NCBI GenBank assembly: GCA_004335635.1
Contig: QAXH01005640.1
Span: forward strand, 20,341 to 84,340
From: Chloromonas sp. AAM2
Taxonomy: Eukaryota; Chlorophyta; Chlorophyceae; Chlamydomonadales; Chlamydomonadaceae
Length of the DNA stretch: 64,000 bases
Direction of reading: 5' to 3'
Below the pieces are notes generated by a model that saw only the letters and a list, made by a program, of their open reading frames with translations, made no database searches and was not told the DNA's origin. This document shows positions 49,357 to 59,496 of this stretch, one piece after another. The position numbers and the translations under genes are program-made. The first letter of the stretch is position 1. Each line of letters opens with the position of its first letter.

Positions 49357-51510
49357 CAACATCGTTACGTGGCACATCATGGTTGAAAAGTGAACAACCA
49401 AAATAACAATCTGCATTCTGCAGAATAGTTCAGATGACTATCCAACACATTGAACTCGCCCGGCAGCCCGGGAAAGACATACCATTAGTTCCCATTTGCC
49501 GCAAGCCTACCTCAATGCCAAGCTTCTCCACCAATTGTTTGGCCGTGGCAGGGCCTACTCCATCCAGTAGGTACTGCAAGCGCTCGGCCATGGCTGCGCG
49601 CGGGTGTGATTTTACATGAACACAGGAACAATAACTTAAACAATAACTATCATGATAGGGGATGCATACTTGATATGGAATGCACAAGTACTGGGACAGA
49701 TAACCATTCTGATTTTTTTAAGCATTTAAGCTGTACTGTGCACATGGCCTGAAGTTGGTATGCATGCGATGTTGCGCTTAGTGAAGGGAGGAACATAATA
49801 CAAAGCCGGTTCACGACCCATGACGCACTATTTCAGCGCCATGCCGGCACTACTCTGGCACTATTCATGCACCTTTGTATGTCGCCTGGCACGGTAATGC
49901 CAACCAAGGTCATCCCACGTCGCAGTACATATACAGCCTCAGCTCAATCTTGATGCATAAAGATCGCTCTTTCCCAAAATCTTGCACTGGGATGTCAACA
50001 ACCCTAACTGAAGTGTGCAGCATGTGACATGCATGTGAATACATCATGCATCAGGCCATTACCGCCCGTACGGGGCCCGTAAAAAGTTGGCACCGCAAGT
50101 TTAGCTTCCGGGGAACTCTGCGGGGAAGCTGTAAAAAGGCGGGGCCCGTAAGGCCCCGTTCTCGGGACGGTTTTGAGTCTGTCGAACAAAGTTTCGGACA
50201 GGTTTACGGGCTCATGCAACAGATGTGAAAGGGATCAGCCCACCCGCCTGCAGAAGGATATGCCGCAGCTCCTGACCCTGGCTCTTTTCTTGGGCGAGTT
50301 CTTTTGGCCATGCATGGTGGCAAGCGTGAGGCAAACCTAACCAGCAAGGGGCTGCAGCAATGCAGGAGGAATAGAGGCTACATGCATGGTTACAATTAGA
50401 AGTTAAACACGGACGCAATGTGCTTTGGGTAGCGCCAAAATTCAGTTTACCGGGGACCCGGATTTTGAAGGCCTAGCCAGCTACCAGTGTACCGGGGCCA
50501 ATAAGTGCAGCCCCTAAAGTGTGAAATCACTTTACAGGGAGCCCGAAATTAAAAAAATTCTCCGGTAATGCCCTGTCATGAATCAGAACGTCAGAACGTC
50601 CCTTCATGTGTTCAACCGAACGACTCAACGACCAGAGCGCCATAAGCTCAGAAATTGAATAAGTGTATCCCTTCTGTCCTGTCAAGCAGGTGCCTGTTTC
50701 AGCTATCCAAGAAGTCAAACCCCGGGTAGTCATGCAGTGATAAATCGGCTCACCTTCCTCGCTAGTGATAGGCAGCTCCTCAAATGAAATGATTTCCACC
50801 TCAAGTCCGTACGCCTCGTTGGTTCTCCAAACTCCTTGTATTCTCAGAGTTGAACCCTCGCCGATCCTGGTCATGCCATTACCCTTGACAAACACGATCC
50901 GATTCTTTAACGTGTACTTGTGCAAAAAGCCACGCTGGGGACTTCCAGATGAGCTTTTGGTGCCTTTGGTAGCTAGCACCAAGGGCCTGACTGCCTTCCA
51001 TGCCTCGGGTTCCAACTGGACTGTCATGCCTGCAAAGCCTTTGTCCTTCCTGAAGTTCACTTTCTTGACCACCACGCTGTCGAGTACCACTGAAGTCCCA
51101 AGGAAGGCCAGTGGCTTTTGGCTGGAGGTGTGCGCTTGCCTGCTCTGGCCCACCAACGAGGTGGGTGCTGTGTGGGCTGGCACGGCCAGGCTGCTGGGGG
51201 CAAAACATGTTGTGTGAGGCAACCATGCTGTGTGCACGGATCGCCTTCTCGCCGGGTGCCAAAGGTTGGTGGGGGCTGGCATGGTGGGCGGGTGAACCGG
51301 CACTTGTTCGATGCGGGGTATGCATGCTGCCAGCTCGCCAATCGTCGCATGCGCAAGCTGCTGCACCCTGCCAGCGAGCATGCCGCTTCTGCATGCAAAA
51401 CAGTGATGAGTAGCAGCAAACTCCAACGACCTGCGTCCAAGTCTACATGTCGCTGAACCGGCACTGAGTCCGTGAATCAACTGTAGAGTTATACGCCGGG
51501 TCGCATTCAC
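38187..51510 (-). CDS. recD2: RecD2-family SF1 DNA helicase, giant tailed form
   Basis: Seventeen exons join in phase: 51510-50754, 49593-49511, 49266-49161, 48718-48565, 48166-47644, 47175-46159, 45696-45436, 44974-44888, 44579-44480, 44217-44051, 43701-43629, 43397-43150, 42803-42660, 42337-42185, 41943-41851, 41535-41370 and 41126 leftward. Order of parts: an Arg-rich presequence; an OB-like RecD2 N-domain (VVKKVNFRKDKGFAGMTV to QGVWRTNEAYGLEVE); helix-hairpin-helix (DGVGPATAKQLVEKLG); helical domain (IKDDPYAMLMDLPGFDF, ADRVAFALG); an approximately 400-residue disordered insert; Walker A (TGAAGCGKT) with APTGRAAQRL and TIHRLLGY; Walker B (LIDEASM); LIGDPNQLPPVG; IFRQSQGSKIVAGAH; TTVHKAQGAEYPVVI; YTAVTRGRR. 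All helicase motifs are intact. As sequenced, exon 17 stops at 40807 (1483 residues). A 34-bp tandem duplication cuts it from an open tail of about 860 residues that ends at 38187. The family unwinds DNA 5' to 3'; an organelle role is inferred from the presequence. Confidence 0.9.
38350..38383. repeat. CTG/CAG triplet run in the helicase tail
   Basis: An imperfect run of CTG triplets on the plus strand encodes a polyglutamine stretch of the minus-strand tail. Similar shorter CAG/CAA runs recur through 38270-38460. Confidence 0.8.
40837..40904. repeat. 34-bp tandem duplication breaking the RecD2 frame
   Basis: 40837-40870 and 40871-40904 are identical. Because 34 is not a multiple of three, the second copy shifts exon 17 out of the long open frame and leads to a stop at 40807. 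With one copy counted, the exon chain totals 7038 nt, exactly 2346 codons. Confidence 0.95.
45279..45302 (-). other. Possible 24-nt duplicated micro-exon
   Basis: In the RecD2 intron after exon 7, an acceptor (GAGACAG), 24 coding bases and a donor (GTAGGG) repeat the end of exon 7 and its donor. The encoded peptide SKPTASAE equals the last eight residues of exon 7, and the segment is phase 0 on both sides. It could be included as an in-frame micro-exon or be an unused duplicate. Confidence 0.5.
46459..46547. repeat. 21-bp coding repeat in the helicase insert
   Basis: On the minus strand four consecutive heptads read VQGTTQS, VQGTTQN, VPGTTQS and VPGKPQS. They lie in the disordered insert between the N-terminal and motor parts of the RecD2 protein. 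Lengths are multiples of three, so copy-number change would not break the frame. Confidence 0.85.
49322..49356. repeat. (CAA)n microsatellite
   Basis: About eleven CAA/ACA triplets in the intron between exons 2 and 3 of the RecD2 gene. Confidence 0.95.
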
Positions 51511-52373
51511 TTACAGCCGACTTCTGTGTTCAAACAGCACCGTCCTCCAAAGGTTGGCCGCAAGACCAGCATGCATCGTTGGCTGGGAGCATCATCCGCG
51601 CCTGCAATCTCTACATCGCAGGTCTACAAACACCTGAGCATTTGCTGTTGCTTAACAGACGCTCCAAGACAAATGCAGGACCTGGCACAAAAGCCGGGCC
51701 TCAGCACGTGGGTGAAGTGTTGCGCTTTTTGACCGCCCAGCTAAGTCTACCCTGGCACACTTGAAGAGCTTGGAGAGCCTGAAGCACTAGCTTACGTCCG
51801 TTGCGCATGCCAGGAGATGATGGTATTGTGTAAGAAAGGCCATCTGAGCGGACAACTCAGGCGAGGTCAAGGGTGGACAAAGTAACTGGCTGACGTTTGC
51901 CCTGACACGTTAAGCTGTGCTGTTCAATTGGTATGTTCTAAACAACAGCGTTCATTGTCATCTTCCAGCCCGTTCAGGAGAGGCAGCCTACTGTCTGGAC
52001 CCTGTGGCTCCAATCAACCACCGATCACTCGAGAGCAGGAGGCCAGTGCCCCTGTGACAGTGTGCAGTGGGCTTCTGAGCACCGTCTTGCCAGCTATGAC
52101 ATCTGCAGCTCATTGCAGGCCGAGGGACCTGTGCAAGCAGACAGTGTGTGAGCCGAGGCCATGGAAATTTGACTGTTCGGATATCAACAGTACTCTAGCC
52201 TTCATAGCTTGTGAGAACATCAAAATAATTTGAGGCTAGATGTGACGTTTATAGAATTGCATAAGCCATGCACGCCTGCACAGTCGGCCATACTACGAGA
52301 ACTGCTACCTTGGATGCAGTAGTGTGACTGATGACCTCATAGCGTTTGTTCAGAACTTGAAATGTCACTCTTA
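51511..52373. other. Intergenic, upstream of RecD2
   Basis: No gene recognised. It holds a short broken copy of the TMEM205-like gene (52041-52120) and ends at the TTA target site of the transposon that starts at 52374. The RecD2 promoter should lie just right of 51510. Confidence 0.5.
52041..52120 (-). pseudogene. Fragment of TMEM205-like membrane protein gene
   Basis: About 80 bp are closely similar to 35924-36004, inside the last exon of the membrane-protein gene, including shared words such as gccagtgcccctgtgacag and cttgccagctatgac. No flanking exon sequence is present, so this is an orphan fragment, not a second gene. Confidence 0.8.
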
Positions 52374-53450
52374 GAGGGGGTTCACACGAATTATGGGTTC
52401 AATTTTGGGAATAATTTTGACTCAAAATTGAAAACTCAAATCTTTTTTGCGTTCACACCAGAATATTGGGTTCAATTTTGGGGTTCGGTCGGTTCAATTT
52501 CAAAAGGTGGGGGGGGTTATTTTTTTGAAATTTTGGGTTGGTCCATCTCAAGGACAGGTCCGTTTGAGTTCAAACTTTGACAGTAGCTCCGCAAAGCTCA
52601 AACTCGACTTGCACTGCCAGGATCATAACATAGTCGCCATCATGACTACTGGCAGGACTGCTGCTGCTGCCAAGCCCACAAACAAACCATTCAGACCCCC
52701 AAGGCCTGCCAAGCCCTCAGCATCGGATGTGGGCTCAGCTGTAGCAACTGCTGGGGCAGCTGAGGCGGCTGAGGCCCTTGTGTCCATGATCAGTGAAGGT
52801 ACCTCCCAAGGGACTGCTCCCCAGGCCAAGCCTCCTCGCCGCGCAGCAGCTGTCAAGTCAGCAGGCAAGGCCAAGGGCTATGGCCGAGCCGGCAATGTTT
52901 GGCAGCCTTCAGACAACGTGTATGCAATGCATGTATGGCTGGGGTCACACCCNNNNNNNNNNNNNNNNNNNNNNNNNNNNNNNNNNNNNNNNNNNNNNNN
53001 NNNNNNNNNNNNNNNNNNNNNNNNNNNNNNNNNNNNNNNNNNNNNNNNNNNNNNNNNNNNNNNNNNNNNNNNNNNNNNNNNNNNNNNNNNNNNNNNNNNN
53101 NNNNNNNNNNNNNNNNNNNNNNNNNNNNNNNNNNNNNNNNNNNNNNNNNNNNNNNNNNNNNNNNNNNNNNNNNNNNNNNNNNNNNNNNNNNNNNNNNNNN
53201 NNNNNNNNNNNNNNNNNNNNNNNNNNNNNNNNNNNNNNNNNNNNNNNNTATGGCCGAGCCGGCAATGTTTGGCAGCCTTCAGACAACGTGTATGCAATGC
53301 ATGTATGGCTGGGGTCACACCCCAATATCGGTTGACAAAAGTCCGTGTGAACGCTGGCAATTTTGACCCAAATTTTGGGGTCGTTTTGCTGTCATGAGCC
53401 CAAAATTATTCCCAAAATTGAACCCAAAATTGAACCGTGTGAACCCACCC
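52374..53450. mobile_element. TIR transposon with TTA target sites, Harbinger-like
   Basis: Ends GAGGGGGTTCACACG (left) and, reversed, GGGTGGGTTCACACGG (right) share a longer inverted match through a gggttcaattttgggaataa word. The element is flanked by TTA on both sides (52371-52373 and 53451-53453), as in PIF/Harbinger elements. The interior has an Ala/Pro/Lys-rich open frame starting at an ATG at 52641, interrupted by a gap. No DDE transposase motif is visible, so it is either non-autonomous or its transposase is in the gap. Confidence 0.8.
52953..53248. other. Assembly gap or mask, 296 N
   Basis: 296 N between two identical 74-bp blocks (52879-52952 and 53249-53322). 296 equals four times 74, which fits a hidden tandem array. 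The alternative is unmerged overlapping contig ends. Confidence 0.99.
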
Positions 53451-53453
53451 TTA

Positions 53454-56400
53454 GGGTGTGGTGGCCCTGCTTGCATTGGATATTGCCAACATCTCAGTGA
53501 GAGACAAGGAACAAGGTCAAGTAGTTTAGTATTGCTCATATTGTATTTGTGGCAATAATCTGTGGCAAAGCGAAGTGATCAGCCTTGTGAGCGTCGCAGA
53601 GTAGAGCGATTCAGCACCTCACTCCACGGTTTTTGCTGCACGTCAGCGTGCTGAAGCAGCCGTCAAGGCAGGACAACAGCCAGAACCATACCACGATTTG
53701 GATGAAGCAGTTGCCCGGTGACTGTGACCAGTGGCTGCTGTCAAACCATTGTGAGTTGTCATCCTACCACGTGTTCCTGCCCACCAGTTCAGTGCATGCA
53801 ACAGGTACCGTTCGGATTGTGTAGCTCACCGTGTGTAGGTTTGGCCTGGCACCTAGGGTAGATGTACCTCTGTCCATGCTGGCCGTGGCGGGTTCTGCCC
53901 AACACGGCGCCACTTAGTACCTTTGTGTACCATGCCTTGCCATTTCTTTGGGAGTATACCGGAGGTCTGCTGACTGACGCTTTTGCCTTGAGTTTTGTCA
54001 CGGATTTCCTGGCTCTATGGCGCTGTCATGGGAGTCCTGGCTCTGTGGCGCTGTCATGGGAGGATACGGCCGGCCCTGGACTACATTGCTCTCGTTTCGT
54101 AAATTAGACTGCGCAGTGATCTCATTTTTGAAACGAGTGACGGCGACGCCCTTGGGAAAATTTGGGTGACTCACAAGATGACGTTGAAGGTTATTACACT
54201 GACGTTACAGGTTTTTACACTGTGTGACCTATTCTGGTTGATTCACTCTGTTGCCAGGCTTGGTTTCCTCCCTTCTTGCGACTAACAAAATTCCTTTGTC
54301 GTTGCTTCGTGGCGTTGTTACATTGTTAGGGAGCTGCTACAAGCAGGTCCCACGCAATCGTTGGCAACCGTTTCAGCATGGTTCAGTGATGACTGTTGTG
54401 ATTACAGTGCTAGTACAGCGACAGTGCTGGGGAAAAAGGAGAATTCAGCGCAGCAGCAGTCAAATAGGGCGCGGCTGCGAATGCTGCACTAGAGGAAGCC
54501 ATTGATCCATACCCATGGTGAAGTTGTCTGTTCATAGCTTGTTGGTCACTCATTCCTGGGCCAACAGTCAGCTGACTGAATACAAACTAGTAGGCGCAGG
54601 CCTCTTGGCCAAGTCATCGCCTCGCTGGTCTCTTCATTACAATCATTTACCGTCACCATAGCTTGCGTCTACCAACCGCGCGTTTGCATACCATTTGAGA
54701 CTAGCCTGGTCTGGGCAGCCTATAGCCTGTACAAATGCCAGTACGCAGTAAACCATAACCGCAGGATAGGCATGAATATGCATCATAGATATATGCATGA
54801 ACGCCATGACAGGTCTTTCGTGGGCTCTGCACATCACATCAATATGCAATCAGCTTGCTCATTGAGGCTTCACAACAGAGGCCTCGGCAATACAGTTGCA
54901 AGACGGCCAGGACCCTTTGCATCAAGGGGCATTTTACATCTTTACACAAATGCCCTGCACATGCCAGATAGCCATCCAATGCTCATCACCACAAGCTCAA
55001 GCTGCAGTGCCGTACTGTTCTAAAGTACCACTTATGTCCATCGTATTGTCACCACCATGTGAACGAAAGCAAATGTAGTTGCTTTACTTCAAAGTGTTTG
55101 CCTTGGCTTGAATGTGGATGTACTGCCTTCTGCTGCGTCGGTTGGTTTGGCCTCCTGGAGGGTCTGCACCAGCAGCCTTGGCTACCTGCAACACATGAGA
55201 ACACACAGGCTCTAGGAGCCCCTTCTCTGCCTCTAACTTGCCGCCTGATCAAACAATTTCTCATCACAAGAATCACAAGTATCACAAACATCTTTTAGAA
55301 TGTTCAATAGGTAAGACAACGGTCTGCCTTGAATCTAGTCGATTGCTTGACAACTCCATCCAGTCTGTCCAGTCTGTTCTCGTCCATAAAGCCGAAAGGC
55401 CTTGTCATTCAGTAGATTTTATGCACTGCCCGTCATGTGCCAAGCAAAGCATAGAAAGCAGCTGTAACACGTACAAGGGGCTGGAGAGTCATTTGCGTGT
55501 GGATGGTGTAGTGTGTCGAACGTGCATTGCCCCAAAATCATATTGGTAGTTCAGGGCTTTGTACGTTGAGCACTTGTGTGCATGACCCAAAAAACCAAAA
55601 TGACAGGCCTTATAATCGAAACGAACCCCACACGCGAGCCATCACACTTCCATTAGGCTACTTCAATGCTTGGCGACCGAGGCTCGACTACGACACTTTA
55701 AACAAGCGCAGTTTCTGTTCAGAAACGGGGGAGTGGGTCGACTCCCGAGGCCGGCAGGCAGCCAGCGCCATTCGCATCATATCCTGGGCGCCCGTTTTCT
55801 GCAGTGGTTCAGTGGACACACACGCGTATCTTGAGGTCCGCTTGTCGCCAATGGGCCAGTGGAGCGGTTCAATGCACGCGTATCAGCGTGCTAGCGCTGC
55901 AAGGAATGCCTTCCAGTGCTCCCATCACAGTAAGTGCGTCGCAGCGAGGGTTGAACTCCGCGTCTGCCATGCTGACTTGCAAGTCAACACTCCCGACGCG
56001 ACGCTCGGCACACTCGCCGGCTTGCAGTTGCTCGGGATTGTGCAGTGCTGTCAATGGCACCCAGAACACAATTGCAGTGCCGTTGTCCGCAAGCTAGCAC
56101 TTGCAAGTTCTGCTAGGCCAGTGTCACCAGTGTCATGGCGCTAGCAGGCTTGACTTGCAGCCAGCCAACTGCCTGCAAGTCAAGTCTTCACTAACCCTGC
56201 TAGCTGGTAACATTGGCGCCCAGCTGATTGCAGATGCCAGCCTGACGACAACGGCACAAGCAATGCTGGACCGTCATTGCCCTGCATGCTAGACAGCATC
56301 CAATGGCCACTTGCCGAGCCCAAAACGCAGCACACGAGCATGCTGAAGAGAGTGAGGCAACGGGAGCACTTGGTAGCGACTTACATTACCAAGTTCTGAG

Positions 56401-57360
56401 GCCTAGACTTTGTGTACCAGTCTACACACCAACAGCACATCCCAGTCTCACGCCACACTGGTGCGGACGCAATATTCACTATCTCTGTCCACGTCAAGAG
56501 TCCAATCCCCTGAAGTTGTCCCCTTTTGCTGGCCCCACACTGGTTCCTGGCGGTATTCACAAGCATTGTCCCAGAACTGGCAAACTTTGTTTTTGTGGGG
56601 GGGACTGAAACATCATCTCTATGCTGCCACTGCCGATTAATGAGGTCAACATGCGTGGTGAAGGTGGGGTTGGGCCAAAGAAATATGATGCGGGCACAAA
56701 ACCTAACCCACGCAAACAAGCACAGCCAATAGCCTGTAAACTGTGGTGTAATCTGTGTATGTGCTATCATTACTGGTTGCACCAGACTACTGTGTCACTT
56801 GCCTGTGCTGCAGGATGCGCTGTCTTAAATGGCCGTGCAATGTTGGTGCAACACTCATCCGTTTCTATTTTCAGCGTGCACCCGCCTGCTGGCTGTGGTG
56901 CCATGGCTGAACAGCCCGGTTGAGCTGAACAGTAATACGGTGAGTATGGGGCTGGATTGCAGGGTACCCCAATGGGAATCAGTGCTCGCAAAAAAAAAAT
57001 GCTTCCACCTGATTGTGCATGGCATAGGACACTGCATGCCTGGGTGATGTGTTCTGCATGCATGGTCTGCACACGTCCTGCCTGCTTCTCGCCTTTCCTG
57101 ATGTTGCATCAGTTTATGTGTAGTTTGCCGACATTTCGCTTCAACTGAGCCTGTCAACATTTCTAAGGCTGAAAGTTACTCCGATTCATCACAAGCATCT
57201 AGCCTGCCCAACCTACATGAGAATGGTGTCAAGTGCTGGTGGCACGTGGCTGACATTTGCAATCACAATCCATGACATCCGCAATGCGTCCCTTTCAAGG
57301 TCCATGTATTAAAAAACGATGTTTGCCAATTCTGTGTGACTCCTAATTCCGCGCTCTCAC
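53454..57360. other. Gene-poor stretch with one exon-like segment
   Basis: No gene could be assembled over nearly 4 kb. A plausible plus-strand exon, 56875-56939, reads CTRLLAVVPWLNSPVELNSN between an acceptor (TATTTTCAG) and a GTGAGT donor, but has no recognised partner. A short hairpin with 12-bp arms (cttgacttgcag/ctgcaagtcaag) sits at about 56150-56185, a 27-bp near-duplicate at about 54008-54062, and one MITE terminal motif at 56567-56584. Confidence 0.4.
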
Positions 57361-58799
57361 TGTGTACAATGCTCTCAAAGGTGGCATCATGCATGTCACT
57401 CACCGCTGTGCCCACAGCACTGTCAGTAGTAGCACGATGACCTGAGCTGCTGTAGCTGAAACACTCCCCTGTTCTGGCAGCTGGTTTTCCATGTGGCAAG
57501 GTGGTGTTGACCTGTGCCTACGTCCCTGCCCAAACATGTTCCAGCTTGGCCGCGCATGCGCACGGGATTTGCATGGCTGCACAAGCATGTGGCAAGCCAG
57601 GGCCGCGCAGACTTGCTGCCATGCATGTTCTCCCCTGCCCGTCAAGCAGGCCCTGCTGACAACAGTGCCATTTTGCACAGTCGCATGGACACACAACTGC
57701 CTGTGGCACACTTAGCAGGACTAACAATGCCTGCTACTGCTGGCCGTGATTTCATCCGGCAAACCAAGCGAGCACATGATGATTTCCTGGTTCAGTCAAG
57801 CCTAGCACTGGTGTGTGACTGGGCCACATGTGCATGAGACTACTTCAGGAACAGCGTGCGATGCAGTCGATACACGGAACAGGGCATTGACAGAACAAGC
57901 ATGCAGAAGTACCGTGTCAGCGGCATATCACTCCTCACTTCTAACTGATGCTTACAAGCTTGGTTTCCTTGGCAAACCAAGTCTTATGCATGCATGGTGC
58001 AGCGCAGCAGTACATGCCATCAGTCCCATCCATTCTGTCCTACCAATGCTCATCCCTCCTTTTAGAAAACAGTACCTGCCATTTGCTTGTGTCTGGATTG
58101 TAGAAGGAACATGCCAGCTTGGTGGACCATTAGCCGTCCTTGGCAAGCTGATAGAACAGTGCCACTTGCTGTGTCCCGATTGCAGGATGTTCCACATCTA
58201 GCGGGAGCTGGACGCATGTGGCACCAGTCAGCGGAGGCACCACCTGCACAGGCATGGCTGCACCTGTGATCAAGGCACGCGCCACCAGCACTTGGCACCA
58301 TGATCAAAAAATGTGGAAGGAGACATGCACGCTGACAGCAATCGAGGCGCGTCTACATGGTGGGTGCATGGAAGGCGCATCTGTGATGGGTTCAGGTCAA
58401 GAATTGACAGTGACGGAAACGATTGAAACGCAAGGTCGAATGACAAGGCACTGAGGATGTCATGGCACGCTTGGCTCTTTGTACGTGGTGGTGAGCTCTG
58501 GCTGTGGCTACTCATTACCCTTTTGGGGCCACAGACAGTGATTGATCAAGGCCGGGCATACATAGCAAGCAGAAGCGCATTGTGCATGTGCTTCTCAACT
58601 GCTGCATGCTGGTACAGCTGGAACTAGGACTGCGAGTGCTTGCCATCGTCACAGTCACTGTGTACACTGCTGTCAAAGGTGGCATCACGCGTGTCACTCA
58701 CCGCTGTGCCCACAGCACTGTCAATAGCATGATGACCTGCGGTGCTGCAGCTCAAACACTCCCCGGTTCTGGCAGCTGGTTTTCCATGTGGCAAGGTGG
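57361..58799. repeat. Diverged direct repeat of about 142 bp, 1.3 kb apart
   Basis: 57361-57504 and 58659-58799 align along their length with scattered differences and small indels. On the minus strand both copies contain a splice-donor-like GTGAGTGA after a frame ending TVLWAQ. In the left copy that frame is open and hydrophobic (VIVLLLTVLWAQR). In the right copy it has a stop (TGA). Confidence 0.8.
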
Positions 58800-59496
58800 C
58801 AAGGCCATGCATGCATCGCATGTACCTTTCAGACCAATGTTGGCTGTCCAGCATCTGGTTACACCAGCAGCAGAGTGTTCTTACACCCGGCACCGCCTGT
58901 GCGCCCAGGCACTGAACTGTCGCTAGATTTGCAGCATGGTCTCCGAAAGGGCCCAGCAGTGGGGCATGTGATGCTTGCATGGCCTGGCCTCAAAACAGAA
59001 ACCTGGCTGGACTACAGCCCTGGTCATCAACAAGAACACTCTGCTGCTGATGTGACCAGTTGCTGGACTGCAATGCCATGTGCCATGCCATGCGACCAGA
59101 GCCTGGAGTGTCCCGTCTGTCAGGTCTGTGGAAAAAAAATCGTGCTCGCTGTCGGTTACAAGGAGGCGCGGGTATTTCCACCCTCTTTCGCCACTGTCGC
59201 CTTCAAAACAACAAGCGCTCTCGTATTGCGTTGTTAAGACACACCTCAAAACACCTCAACACTCGAGCGTTCAGCGAAAATGCTACCGACAGCTGGTGGT
59301 CAAAGGACCCCACAGGCGGACACCAGGCCGGCCAGTGAGGAGAGAATTGAGCATGTAAGCTACGCTGCTGAAAACCGAGGAAAGGATGCGCAAAACGCTG
59401 TTGCTTGCGTACCACAGCGGACGTTCCTGGTCTTGCATGTGCGGCAACGACGTGGGCTCGCTTGTTCACCATACTGTGCATTGGCTCTTCCTGCAG
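58800..59496. other. Probable 5' region of the kinase gene, unresolved
   Basis: The first exons of the kinase gene should lie here or further left, but no frame is convincing. An open plus-strand stretch at 59280-59460 has no clear splice sites. Confidence 0.3.
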
